In this document: positions 17,530 through 24,835 of the stretch, one piece after another | Numbering within the stretch: the stretch's first letter is position 1 | How the letters are laid out: the number at the start of each line of letters is the position of its first letter | DNA from: CAG-582 sp964551965 | GTDB lineage: Bacteria > Bacillota_I > Bacilli_A > RF39 > UBA660 | Assembly: GCA_964551965.1 (NCBI GenBank) | Contig: CAZKFB010000009.1 | Span: 1 to 34,475, forward strand | Reading direction: 5' to 3' | Length of the DNA stretch: 34,475 nt | Position numbers and translations under genes: made by a program | Notes under the pieces: model-generated | What the model was told of the DNA's origin: nothing | The model's input: only the letters and a program-made list of their open reading frames with translations | Database searches by the model: none

Positions 17530-18126
17530 TTATTCTTCGTTGTCGTTATTATTATTTTCTTTCTCAGTAAAAGGAATTTCCTTACTATCATCTAATGATT
17601 TTATAATAATTCCCGTTTCAATTAATTCAGCAATTGAACCAACTACTAAAACTCCACCAATTATTCTTAAAAACAATTCTGCGCTTTTAAATGGATTGAA
17701 TACTAGAAGTATTCCTAAAGCCATTGAAAAACCACCAACAATTAGATTATATAGCCATTTATCAGATAGGTCTCTTATATTAATCGCATATTGGATTTTA
17801 AACAATGCTTTAATACAAATAGCTATACCTATAATATTTGTAAAAAATATTACTAAACTCTTTAAGTTGCACATTAAATATATACCTACAGTTAGAAGAA
17901 TAGTACCTAATACTAAAGATAAGCTTAACATTCTCTCTTCTCTTTTTTGTCGAATATAATCTATTATTTGTAAGCCTCCAATAAGCATCGAAAGTATGGC
18001 TATAATAGCTGTTAAGACTTGAATAGATCCGCTAGGTTCAATAAGTAAGACAATTCCAAGTACCAATGTTACTACTGTTGATACTAACATACTCTTCTCG
18101 CATCTTTTTGCAAAATCTCTTATCAT
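17530..18126 (-). CDS. HdeD/DUF308 family membrane protein
   Basis: A 198-aa protein with six hydrophobic segments in three pairs (about 14-31 and 37-55, 68-84 and 88-107, 125-143 and 150-170), the three-fold pattern of HdeD/DUF308 proteins, with the usual small-residue-rich turns (GIVLLIEP, GGLQIID, GILLVFNP, GGVLVVGS). The tail is acidic and Asn-rich. E. coli HdeD is linked to acid resistance; most DUF308 members are uncharacterised. The ATG at 18126 follows GGAGTGATTTT. A conventional promoter (TTGAAG, 17 bp, TATAAT) lies just upstream, unlike the extended -10 type common here. First gene of an operon with the 266-aa unknown. Confidence 0.85.
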   Translation of the reverse strand: MIRDFAKRCEKSMLVSTVVTLVLGIVLLIEPSGSIQVLTAIIAILSMLIGGLQIIDYIRQKREERMLSLSLVLGTILLTVGIYLMCNLKSLVIFFTNIIGIAICIKALFKIQYAINIRDLSDKWLYNLIVGGFSMALGILLVFNPFKSAELFLRIIGGVLVVGSIAELIETGIIIKSLDDSKEIPFTEKENNNNDNEE

Positions 18127-18143
18127 AAAATCACTCCAATATA

Positions 18144-18172
18144 ATTATAAAATATATTAAAGTAATCTTCAA
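18144..18172 (-). promoter_or_regulatory. Conventional -35/-10 promoter of the DUF308 operon
   Basis: The minus strand has TTGAAG (18167-18172), a 17-bp spacer and TATAAT (18144-18149); +1 near 18137. One of the few places here with a recognisable -35. Confidence 0.6.
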
Positions 18173-18181
18173 TATAAAGCC

Positions 18182-18206
18182 AAAAAAAAATGCAGTAGGC
18201 ACTGCA
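18182..18206 (-). terminator. Orphan terminator-like hairpin
   Basis: TGCAGT/ACTGCA (18191-18196 with 18201-18206), loop of 4, followed on the minus strand by nine T. No minus-strand gene ends here; the only minus-strand promoter-like box upstream is at 18212-18220, a few bases away. Confidence 0.6.
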
Positions 18207-18211
18207 ATTAA

Positions 18212-18220
18212 ATTATAACA
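18212..18220 (-). promoter_or_regulatory. Extended -10 box leading directly into a terminator hairpin
   Basis: The minus strand reads TGTTATAAT; predicted +1 near 18205, one base inside the terminator stem. It may be fortuitous or may make a transcript of about 24 nt. Confidence 0.35.
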
Positions 18221-18252
18221 CATAAATTTTAATAATCATAGCATAAATTATT

Positions 18253-18261
18253 TGATATAAT
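18253..18261 (+). promoter_or_regulatory. Extended -10 promoter of the ABC-2 operon
   Basis: TGATATAAT; +1 near 18268, at the first base of the ribosome site GAGGTGA. Confidence 0.6.
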
Positions 18262-18278
18262 AATTTTGAGGTGAAATG

Positions 18279-19127
18279 ATGAATATCGAAGTAAAAGATT
18301 TAAACAAAAGTTTTTCTGATTTTAAATTAAATAATATTAATATTAGTATTCCTAAAGGAAAGATAGTTGGTCTAATTGGTGAAAATGGAGCTGGTAAAAC
18401 AACTTTAATCAAATGTATTATGGATACTGTTCATAAAGATTCCGGCATTGTTAATATTGATTCTCATCCATTTACTCCTAGTGATTCAGATTCTATCGGT
18501 ATCATATTTGATGATTCTTTCTTTATTGAAACTTATCGTATAAAAGATATTAATCTAATATGTAAAAACATCTATAAGAATTGGGATGAAAAAGTATTCT
18601 ATAACTATATGAAAGATTTTAAAATACCTAAAGATAAAAAGTTTAAATTACTATCGACAGGTATGAAAAAGAAAGTTGAAATAGCTTGTGCACTATCCCA
18701 TCATCCTAAAATACTTATCTTAGATGAACCTACTAGTGGACTAGATCCTATAATTCGTTCGGAAGTATTAGATATCTTTGTTGACTTTGTAAATAATAAA
18801 AATAATTCTATTCTCTTATCAACACATATAACAAGTGATCTAGAACATATAGCTGATGATGTAATATTTATATCTAATGGAAATATTATATTTGATCGAC
18901 CATTAAAAGAAGTTAAAGAAAACTATGTTGTACTAGAAGTTAAAAAAGATGAATTTGATAAAATAAATAAAAAAGATATCATGAAATATAAAGAAAATAG
19001 ATTAGACTATGAAATCCTAATTGAAAAAAAGAAAATGAAAACGAAATATCAAAAATATGCTAAAAATATAACAACATTAGATGATATCATGTTAATAGTA
19101 ATAAGAGGTGTAACATGCGAGGATTAA
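18279..19127 (+). CDS. ABC transporter ATP-binding protein (YtrB/BcrA-like)
   Basis: A 282-aa single ATPase domain: Walker A GENGAGKTT (34-42), signature LSTGMKKKVEIA, Walker B KILILDEP followed by TSGLDP, and H-loop STHITSDLEHI. The C-terminal ~70 residues, rich in Lys, are typical of ATPases paired with ABC-2 permeases. The signature reads STGM rather than SGGQ, as often in this subgroup (YtrB/EcsA-like). It would power the permease encoded next, which overlaps it by 13 bp. Two ATGs are in tandem; I take the second (18279), 7 nt after GAGG, as the first is too close. Related Firmicutes operons usually begin with a GntR regulator; none is present here. Confidence 0.88.
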   Translation: MNIEVKDLNKSFSDFKLNNINISIPKGKIVGLIGENGAGKTTLIKCIMDTVHKDSGIVNIDSHPFTPSDSDSIGIIFDDSFFIETYRIKDINLICKNIYKNWDEKVFYNYMKDFKIPKDKKFKLLSTGMKKKVEIACALSHHPKILILDEPTSGLDPIIRSEVLDIFVDFVNNKNNSILLSTHITSDLEHIADDVIFISNGNIIFDRPLKEVKENYVVLEVKKDEFDKINKKDIMKYKENRLDYEILIEKKKMKTKYQKYAKNITTLDDIMLIVIRGVTCED

Positions 19128-19774
19128 TTATAAAAGACTTTCTATTTATTAAGAATAATTATAAGACAACATTAGTAATGTTTATTGGTTCCCTACTATT
19201 AAGTATTTCTATTGGTAATTACTTAATTGCCATATCAACAGTTCCTTTAATACTTCTGGTATCTAGTATTTCAACTTTCCAAACTGATGAATTCTATAAT
19301 ACTGAAGCATTTACATTAACATTACCTTTATCAAGAGAAAAAATCGTATTATCTAAATATGTCTTTACACTAATAATGACTTTAGTTTCTACTTATATAG
19401 GTTTAGTAATATACTTATTAATATATTTAATTATTAATCCAGGATTTAATGGACTTAATACAGATATGATTAAAATGTTACTTATCTTAGAATGCGCAGC
19501 CTTAATAGTTGATTCGATATTTTTCCCAATAATATATAAATTTGGATGTGAGAAAAGTAGATTTGTATTAATGAGTATAGTTATGTTACTTCTCGGAATA
19601 CTAGCTATTGCTTCCGTATATGTTAATGTAATTAATGTACAACAAATTGATTTAGTTGGTATATTTGAATTTATTAATAACCATGCTTTGCCAGTCATGA
19701 TAGTAATGGTAATAGTATGTATGGTTCTATCTTATTTCCTATCAGTTAAGTTTTATAAAAGTAAAGATTATTAG
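19115..19774 (+). CDS. ABC-2 type permease
   Basis: A 219-aa membrane protein with six hydrophobic segments (about 17-29, 32-50, 69-90, 106-125, 137-160 and 190-212). The stretch DEFYNTEAFTLTLPLSREKI, with the L-P-[LV]-[ST]-R motif, is characteristic of ABC-2 permeases of the ABC2_membrane_5-like group that pair with YtrB-type ATPases. The ATG at 19115 overlaps the end of the ATPase gene by 13 bp in another frame, so translation is coupled; AGAGG lies just upstream. With the ATPase it would form an export system at the cytoplasmic membrane; substrate unknown. The TAG stop lies in the loop of the following terminator. Confidence 0.85.
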   Translation: MRGLIIKDFLFIKNNYKTTLVMFIGSLLLSISIGNYLIAISTVPLILLVSSISTFQTDEFYNTEAFTLTLPLSREKIVLSKYVFTLIMTLVSTYIGLVIYLLIYLIINPGFNGLNTDMIKMLLILECAALIVDSIFFPIIYKFGCEKSRFVLMSIVMLLLGILAIASVYVNVINVQQIDLVGIFEFINNHALPVMIVMVIVCMVLSYFLSVKFYKSKDY

Positions 19775-19790
19775 TCTTTACTTTTTATTT
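19757..19790 (+). terminator. Intrinsic terminator of the ABC-2 operon
   Basis: AAAAGTAAAGA (19757-19767) pairs with TCTTTACTTTT (19775-19785), loop of 7 containing the stop codon, followed by TATTTT. Confidence 0.85.
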
Positions 19791-19816
19791 TGTAAATTTT
19801 ATGTACATTTACAAAA
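19788..19816. repeat. Inverted repeat in the long intergenic region
   Basis: TTTTGTAAAT (19788-19797) and ATTTACAAAA (19807-19816) are perfectly complementary across a 9-nt loop. It sits between the ABC-2 terminator and the putative ncRNA promoter; it could be an operator-like site or a second transcript end. No strong T-tract follows directly. Confidence 0.5.
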
Positions 19817-19832
19817 ATATTGATTCTTTTTA

Positions 19833-19861
19833 AAGACAAGTAATTAGTAAAGTAGTAATAT
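19833..19861 (+). promoter_or_regulatory. Possible promoter of the structured RNA
   Basis: AAGACA (19833-19838), 17-bp spacer, TAATAT (19856-19861); +1 near 19868. It is a weak match, chosen because it fits the 5' edge of the hairpin series. Confidence 0.35.
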
Positions 19862-19867
19862 TAATCT

Positions 19868-20218
19868 AGGTGGTAGAAGTACATAAAAACATTATATATG
19901 ATATTCACGATTCGTCTTAATATGCTTGAATCATCAAGCTGATGCTGAATATTATTTGAGTGTTTGGAAGTTCTCGTATAATGTTTGTTTGGTATTATGG
20001 CTTTTGTGAAATGCAACAAGAAAGACATCAGCCACTTGTGAGTACATTTAGTACTGATTACCTAAAATTATTAAATTTTGGAAGATAATATATTAGTGCA
20101 GGATGCCTAATCTATTATACTAGTATCACATACTTATATTTTCGAATGTAAGTGCTAGTTCTTATACTCTCGCAGGTATGAGAAAAATGTGAATTCAATT
20201 TTTAATTTTTATTTTTTA
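19868..20218 (+). ncRNA. Candidate structured non-coding RNA, about 350 nt, unrecognised
   Basis: The region has no ORF, is visibly richer in G and C than the other spacers, and folds into consecutive helices. A 9-bp stem 19898-19906/19947-19955 encloses GCTTGA/TCAAGC (19924-19929/19934-19939). Then GGC/GCC (19999-20001/20031-20033) encloses an irregular stem; AGTAC/GTACT (20041-20045/20051-20055); a bulged 8-bp stem 20061-20069/20074-20081; a long stem 20085-20100/20104-20118 built from ATAATA/TATTAT, ATTAG/CTAAT and GCA/TGC; ACTAGT/GCTAGT (20119-20124/20154-20159) around a 9-bp stem capped by TTCG (20141-20144); and 20160-20167/20176-20183. Several pairs are U-G in the plus strand and would be A-C on the minus strand, fixing the direction. 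A terminator-like element ends it. It does not show tmRNA, RNase P, SRP, T-box or cobalamin riboswitch motifs. It lies between a plus-strand operon and a convergent minus-strand one, so it should be an independent transcript. Confidence 0.55.
20183..20218 (+). terminator. Terminator-like element at the end of the structured RNA
   Basis: AAAAAT and TG (20183-20191, with one bulged G) pair with CAATTTTT (20196-20203), loop AATT, followed by two T-rich runs up to 20217. The stem is mainly A-U, so it is weak. Confidence 0.45.
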
Positions 20219-20248
20219 TTGATTTTAATATCAAAATTAGTTATTGAT

Positions 20249-20370
20249 GAATCTCATTCGCATGAGATGGTAGTATTTAAGTTTATGTAAATTATAAAAA
20301 ATATTTTTTTATCCTAAAACATTTCTTTCCCCCTAAAATAACTTGTTTTAAAAATCATAAACTTAAAAAT
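20249..20370 (+). ncRNA. Second structured element with C-rich loop
   Basis: A hairpin ATCTCAT/ATGAGAT (20251-20257/20262-20268, loop TCGC) is followed by a 12-bp perfect inverted repeat TTTAAGTTTATG/CATAAACTTAAA (20276-20287/20356-20367). Nested inside are an A6TAT6-type palindrome (about 20295-20308) and TAAAACA/TGTTTTA (20315-20321/20344-20350), whose 22-nt loop holds TTTCCCCC. The run of five C is striking in such AT-rich DNA. It may be the 3' domain of the same RNA, a separate small RNA, or structure without a transcript. Strand is uncertain. Confidence 0.35.
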
Positions 20371-20382
20371 ACGAAATTAAAG

Positions 20383-20412
20383 AAAAAAAGAACTAGAAAT
20401 AGTTCTTTTTTT
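20383..20412. terminator. Terminator of the U32-rdgB operon (bidirectional)
   Basis: A 13-bp stem (20383-20395 with 20400-20412) with loop GAAA; seven-base A and T runs flank GAACTA/TAGTTC. It terminates the minus operon and would also block plus-strand read-through from the RNA region. The TAA of rdgB overlaps its edge. Confidence 0.85.
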
Positions 20413-20962
20413 AATGTGTTAATAAGTATTTATATAATTCTTTATATGCTTTTGTATCAAAGCATTTTAATTGTTCTTCTTCAGTCATTTCCGAAAATGT
20501 TCTTGTATCTCCGTCGGGTATGAAGATTTTATCATAATCATATCCGCGAGTTCCTCTTACACTTTCGCTTATTCTTCCGTAAGATAAAGATACAAAACAA
20601 ACAGGTTCATGATTTGGTTCACAGTAAGCTAAAGCTTCTACCCAATAACATTTACGGTTTTTTATTCCTTGCATAAGCCTTATGAAGCCATCAGCTTTAA
20701 GTGTCTCTTCTGCATATTTAGCAAAAGACCCAGGAAATCCATTTAATGCTTCAATTGCTAAACCCGAATCATTCTTCATAACTGGTTTTCCAAGTAGATT
20801 AGCTGCATACTCAGCACTAAACTTAGCAACATCTACACAATCAATACTTTGAATTTCTGGAGTCTCCATATTCTCTTCTATAATATTGACATCTAAGTCT
20901 TGATAAATCATCTTAGCAAGTTCTATTTTTCCTTTATTACCCGTTACATATATAATATCCAT
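20411..20962 (-). CDS. rdgB: Non-canonical purine NTP pyrophosphatase (RdgB/HAM1 family)
   Basis: A 183-aa protein with the family landmarks in order: TGNKGK (7-12, phosphate-binding start), NDSGLAIEALNGFPG (64-78, with the catalytic Asp), a GYDYDKIFIPDG block (140-151) and FSEMT (156-160). The enzyme hydrolyses ITP, dITP and XTP to the monophosphate plus pyrophosphate, keeping deaminated purines out of nucleic acids. Family members usually have E/D-DSGL and GFGYDPIF; here the residue before DSG is Asn and the block is GYDYDKIF, so this is a divergent member. Its ATG overlaps the TAA stop of the preceding gene (TAATG) with GAGGTGA just upstream, so it is translationally coupled. Last gene of the operon. 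Confidence 0.9.
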   Translation of the reverse strand: MDIIYVTGNKGKIELAKMIYQDLDVNIIEENMETPEIQSIDCVDVAKFSAEYAANLLGKPVMKNDSGLAIEALNGFPGSFAKYAEETLKADGFIRLMQGIKNRKCYWVEALAYCEPNHEPVCFVSLSYGRISESVRGTRGYDYDKIFIPDGDTRTFSEMTEEEQLKCFDTKAYKELYKYLLTH

Positions 20963-21453
20963 TATTTCACCTCACACTTATAATTATCACTTAGAGAATC
21001 TAAATAATCATCCACTTTAATTGGCAATTCCGAAGTAGTCATTAATATAGAAGATTCAGATAATAAATCACCCATATTCTCTTTTAATAAATCAATATCA
21101 ATTATATCAAAATCATAAACTACTTCAAAGACAATAGAATCATCTATTGATCTCAATGAAGCATCTATTCCATCAATAGAAGAATATAAATCAATAATAG
21201 ACTCTAAAATACTCGTATCTGAATTATTACTCATTATTGATTGATGAATTGATTTAGAAACATAATAATCATCCTTATAGATATAAATATAACTTTTAGA
21301 TTCATATTCTTCATCATCTAAAGTTTCCGTAGTTGAATAAGAACAAATAATATCAGCATCATATGTTGGTATCTTATTCTTTTTATCTATTATAAAAATA
21401 ATACCAATTATAGTTAGAACAACAATAATACCAATTAAAATCTTTTTATTCAT
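20962..21453 (-). CDS. Small exported/anchored protein, possibly DUF1307 (YehR)-like
   Basis: A 163-aa protein with an N-terminal hydrophobic anchor (about 5-24) followed by an extracytoplasmic domain rich in Asp, Ser, Ile and Tyr. The pattern ICSYSTTETLDDEEYESKS, then alternating beta-like stretches (YIYIYKDDYYVSKS), resembles DUF1307/YehR lipoproteins, but the usual lipobox Cys is absent, so this is tentative. Its ATG (21453) lies inside the end of the U32 gene (8-bp overlap), and its stop overlaps the rdgB start, so all three genes are coupled. Initiation is probably by reinitiation after the U32 stop, since the TTGGTG upstream is weak. Two Cys residues (near 40 and 160) could pair outside. 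Confidence 0.65.
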   Translation of the reverse strand: MNKKILIGIIVVLTIIGIIFIIDKKNKIPTYDADIICSYSTTETLDDEEYESKSYIYIYKDDYYVSKSIHQSIMSNNSDTSILESIIDLYSSIDGIDASLRSIDDSIVFEVVYDFDIIDIDLLKENMGDLLSESSILMTTSELPIKVDDYLDSLSDNYKCEVK

Positions 21454-23662
21454 ATACACCAATTCTTTCTAATAAGTCCTTTATTTCTTCTTCAGTTTCA
21501 TCTAATAATTCAATTCGGAAATAGTTTATTCCATGCGAAACATATTCATTTAAATTATCTATTTTATTAGTTATCTTATTATCTAAGATATGAGTAACAT
21601 GTTCAGGCAAATCACTTATAATTGGATACTCATATCCATTTCTATCTACTAAATAATATTTGTGCCCATTAGAACAAACATGACAAACTGAATCCTTATT
21701 AACAAGTAAATTAAGTGGACAATACTTAAGTAACATAAGTTCAATACGTCCATAAATTAATACTTCTAAATTAGCTTTATTGCTATAATAATCAGCTATT
21801 CTATATATCTCTTCATCACTTAATTCAATAGATAATTCAGGTACTTTCAAATACTTACTTAGTTCATTAATCGTATAATGGTTAGCAATATTTAAGTAAT
21901 ATTCCGATAAAGAATTTTTATTTTTAAATAATGCACCAAGTTCTGAAACTGAACACTTTTCAGCATCAAGCGAATCTTTAACCCGATTAGTTCGATAATA
22001 TATATTAGAATAATCTTTGAATTTAGAATATAATTTTCTATCAGGAACAATTATTGAAACATTTTTATCTAATAGATACTTTAATTGATTTTCATTTCTA
22101 ACTAATATATTAAAATGTATTCCCTCATCTCTTATATTAGAGTCTTTAATATTTGAATTTCTAATTTCAATAGTTTTATTTTTAATACGCATATTATTTA
22201 AAGCATCAACACATTTTCTCCTAAGTTCATTTAATTCTGATACTCTTACGAATATATTATCATCTACATCTACTTCTAAATTTTCAAGATAATATGCTGT
22301 ATCATTTAATTTATTAATCTTTGATATTATAGTTTCTTTTGTTAAAGGAGCATTAATTGATTTATCAACTTCACAACCATTCATTCTTACTTCATTAATT
22401 CCATCGCTAAAAATTAAGGTCATTGACTCACCTACATGACCAATAAATTTACCATTAATCTTTATTCTCTTAGGTTCTACTCTTTTATATTTATCAACTA
22501 CTAATACATCTAAAGTTTTGTTAACAAGTTCTCCTTTTTGAACATTACATTTATTAAGAACTTTTATTATTCCTTTATTCTTTTCATTAATTAATAGTTC
22601 CTTTTCATCAAAGAGATAGTTTAATATCATACCTTCTTTTGAAGACATAAATCTTATTCCATCACCTTGATGAACATTAGAATCAATCTCAATAGTTATA
22701 TACTTTTTGTCAACATCTATTACATGACCAATGTTAACTCCAAGATGATTACTTGTTTTAATATTCATTAATTCTTTATTACTAGAAGAAAATAAGAATC
22801 CTTTCGTATATTCACGATTAAATATAACACTTAAGTCTCTCAAATATTCTTCATTAACTATTAATTCTTCATGATTATAATACTTATCTATTAAATCTCG
22901 ATAAACTCTCGTAACACATCCTACATATTCAGGAGACTTCATTCTTCCTTCAATCTTCAAACTATATATATTAGATTCCATAATTCTTTTAAAATTAGAA
23001 CTAGTATTTAATTCTTTCGTACTTAATAGATAATCTCCATCCGTTTTAACTAACTCTTTATCACATTTTAGTTTAAATGGAAGACGACATATTTGAGCAC
23101 ATTCTCCTCTATTGCCACTTCTATTCATCAAAATAGATGAGAATAGACATTCTCCCGAATAGGAAATACATAAAGCACCATGAATAAATGCTTCAATTTC
23201 TAAAGATGTATTAAGTTCATCAATTTCTTCAATTGATACTTCACGAGCCATAACAATTCTCGTTACTCCCATACTTTCAAAAAACTTAAGAGTACTCTCA
23301 TTTGTTGTATGAGCTTGGGTTGAAACATGAATATCTAAATCAGGCATTATCTCATGAATTAGAGAAATAAGTCCAAGATCCTGAACGATGACAGCATCCA
23401 CTCCATTTATTGCTAAGAACTTAACATATTCAATTACTTCATCCATCTCTGATTCATGAATTAAAGTATTGACAGTAACATAGATTTTTACTCCATATAG
23501 ATGACATAGATTGATTGCATCAATCATCTCTTCATCATTAAAATTACCAGCAAAAGCACGAGCGCCAAATTTCTTTCCGCCAAGATATACAGCATCAGCT
23601 CCACTAAAAATTGCAATCCTTAATGATTCCATTGAACCAACCGGAACTAATAATTCTTTCAC
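21446..23662 (-). CDS. U32 family protein (RlhA/YhbU-type, long form)
   Basis: A 738-aa protein starting (M)KELLVPVGSMESLRIA, with GADAVYLGGKKFGARAF. Residues 158-176 (EAFIHGALCISYSGECLFS) match the U32 signature exactly. Cys165, Cys172, Cys188 and Cys192 are placed as the Fe-S ligands seen in U32 proteins. A later domain of about 450 residues and a second cysteine-rich stretch (CPLNLLVNKDSVCHVC) match long U32 proteins. Although classed as peptidases, characterised members (RlhA, TrhP) install hydroxyl groups in rRNA or tRNA, so an RNA hydroxylation role is more likely than proteolysis. I place the start at GTG 23662, 5 nt after GAGGTGG; the longer frame is upstream of the predicted +1 (23674). 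First gene of the operon. Confidence 0.88.
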   Translation of the reverse strand: MKELLVPVGSMESLRIAIFSGADAVYLGGKKFGARAFAGNFNDEEMIDAINLCHLYGVKIYVTVNTLIHESEMDEVIEYVKFLAINGVDAVIVQDLGLISLIHEIMPDLDIHVSTQAHTTNESTLKFFESMGVTRIVMAREVSIEEIDELNTSLEIEAFIHGALCISYSGECLFSSILMNRSGNRGECAQICRLPFKLKCDKELVKTDGDYLLSTKELNTSSNFKRIMESNIYSLKIEGRMKSPEYVGCVTRVYRDLIDKYYNHEELIVNEEYLRDLSVIFNREYTKGFLFSSSNKELMNIKTSNHLGVNIGHVIDVDKKYITIEIDSNVHQGDGIRFMSSKEGMILNYLFDEKELLINEKNKGIIKVLNKCNVQKGELVNKTLDVLVVDKYKRVEPKRIKINGKFIGHVGESMTLIFSDGINEVRMNGCEVDKSINAPLTKETIISKINKLNDTAYYLENLEVDVDDNIFVRVSELNELRRKCVDALNNMRIKNKTIEIRNSNIKDSNIRDEGIHFNILVRNENQLKYLLDKNVSIIVPDRKLYSKFKDYSNIYYRTNRVKDSLDAEKCSVSELGALFKNKNSLSEYYLNIANHYTINELSKYLKVPELSIELSDEEIYRIADYYSNKANLEVLIYGRIELMLLKYCPLNLLVNKDSVCHVCSNGHKYYLVDRNGYEYPIISDLPEHVTHILDNKITNKIDNLNEYVSHGINYFRIELLDETEEEIKDLLERIGVYE

Positions 23663-23680
23663 TGGTACCACCTCATAAGT

Positions 23681-23689
23681 ATTATAACA
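23681..23689 (-). promoter_or_regulatory. Extended -10 promoter of the U32 operon
   Basis: The minus strand reads TGTTATAAT; +1 near 23674, the first base of GAGGTGG, so the leader is about 12 nt. It follows directly on the T-tract of the upstream terminator. Confidence 0.65.
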
Positions 23690-23715
23690 AAAAAACAAAG
23701 ATAAATCTTTGTTTT
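23684..23715 (-). terminator. Intrinsic terminator after the glycosyltransferase gene
   Basis: AAAACAAAGA (23692-23701) pairs with TCTTTGTTTT (23706-23715), loop of 4, then a T-tract running into the U32 -10 box. The gene's stop codon overlaps the stem edge. Confidence 0.85.
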
Positions 23716-24715
23716 AATTAAACTTAACTAACTTATGAGCTAAACGATAACCCTTAATAGATAAGAATCTTCCAAAGTTACCTTTAAAGCTTACCATACT
23801 TGCCATCGTAAAATGTTTCATTCTTTTATAAAGTTTAGGATTACTTTCCTTTATACTATCCCATAATTCTAAGAATTGTTTTTCCCCTTCTTCATTATAG
23901 GCAAGACGACTAAATATAACACCAATTGTCATAACAAATACACATTCACGATACATTAACTTACGTAGTTTCTTATTCTCAATTGTGTCTAAATCATATT
24001 TATTACATATCTCTTTAGTAACTAATACTTGATGAGAACTTCTCTTAATAAGTTGAGGTTCTTGAACAGATTGATCTGCTCTACCAATAAAGTATTGATA
24101 GAAGTCAACATCTAAATAATAAATTGATTTAGTATAAGGGAGTGGTAAATAGATAAATAAATTATCTTCATAGAATACATGTTTAGGTAATTTTATCTTA
24201 GCTTCATCTAATACACTTTTCTTATACATCATTGAATGTAATGAAAGATATTGGGTTGCTTTAAATCTACCTATTTGATCCCATCCAATTACTTCATTAT
24301 TCTTAAATACATTACTAAAGTTAATTGTTTGATTTTCTCGACCATCAGTATAAGTATAAACATAATTCATAACAATTAAATCAGCATCTATTTTTTTAAC
24401 TTTCTTTAATATTTCCTTATAAGCTTTCTTATCTACCCAATCATCACTATCGACAACTTTAAAATATTTGCCTGTAGCATGTTTTAAACCAGTATTAATA
24501 CCTTCTCCATGTCCTCCATTAGGTTGGTGAATAGCTTTAACAATCGTCGGATATTTCTTTTGATATCTATCAGCTATTTTACCTGTTTTATCTGTTGAAC
24601 CATCATCGACAATAATAATTTCAACATCATCTTTACCTATAAGTAAAGAATCTATACATTTTTCCATATAATCTTCAGAATTATAACATGGAACAACAAA
24701 CGAAATATATTTCAT
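23714..24715 (-). CDS. Family 2 glycosyltransferase
   Basis: A 333-aa GT-A fold glycosyltransferase: SFVVPCYNSEDYMEKCIDSLL at the start, IIIVDDGSTD (nucleotide-sugar binding), QPNGGHGEGINTGLKHATGKY and VVDSDDWVD, the DxD metal motif, then a C-terminal ~200 residues with Tyr-rich helices. It transfers a sugar from a nucleotide donor to an acceptor in cell-surface polysaccharide or glycolipid synthesis; donor and acceptor cannot be told. No C-terminal TM helices are seen, so it is soluble or peripheral. The ATG (24715) follows TAGGTGTGA; the upstream in-frame GTG is in that site. Monocistronic, with its own promoter and terminator. Confidence 0.88.
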   Translation of the reverse strand: MKYISFVVPCYNSEDYMEKCIDSLLIGKDDVEIIIVDDGSTDKTGKIADRYQKKYPTIVKAIHQPNGGHGEGINTGLKHATGKYFKVVDSDDWVDKKAYKEILKKVKKIDADLIVMNYVYTYTDGRENQTINFSNVFKNNEVIGWDQIGRFKATQYLSLHSMMYKKSVLDEAKIKLPKHVFYEDNLFIYLPLPYTKSIYYLDVDFYQYFIGRADQSVQEPQLIKRSSHQVLVTKEICNKYDLDTIENKKLRKLMYRECVFVMTIGVIFSRLAYNEEGEKQFLELWDSIKESNPKLYKRMKHFTMASMVSFKGNFGRFLSIKGYRLAHKLVKFN

Positions 24716-24747
24716 ATTCACACCTACTAATCTATGTTGTTATATTA

Positions 24748-24756
24748 ATTATAACA
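24748..24756 (-). promoter_or_regulatory. Extended -10 promoter of the glycosyltransferase gene
   Basis: The minus strand reads TGTTATAAT; +1 near 24741, leader about 26 nt. Confidence 0.6.
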
Positions 24757-24804
24757 CACTAATTAAATAATCTCTATTTTTTTATATGAATACTCCTAAT
24801 TATG

Positions 24805-24813
24805 TGTTAGAAT
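24805..24813 (+). promoter_or_regulatory. Extended -10 promoter of the paralogue pair
   Basis: TGTTAGAAT; +1 near 24820, just before the ribosome site AAAGAAGGT. Confidence 0.5.
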
Positions 24814-24835
24814 ATATAGTCAAAGAAGGTATTTT

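Noticed and set aside
19788..19816. Second terminator for the ABC-2 operon.
   Set aside because: The 10-bp inverted repeat is perfect, but no T-tract follows directly and a good terminator already lies just upstream; kept only as an inverted repeat.
19868..20218. tmRNA, RNase P RNA or a tRNA hidden in the intergenic region; TTCGAAT at 20141-20147 looks like a T-loop.
   Set aside because: No CCA end, no tRNA-like acceptor pairing, no RNase P core (GAGGAAAGTCC-like). The TTCG is better explained as the loop of a 9-bp stem.
23663..23698. Longer U32 N-terminus starting at 23698.
   Set aside because: It would overlap the -10 box and terminator T-tract; family N-termini match the GTG start at 23662.
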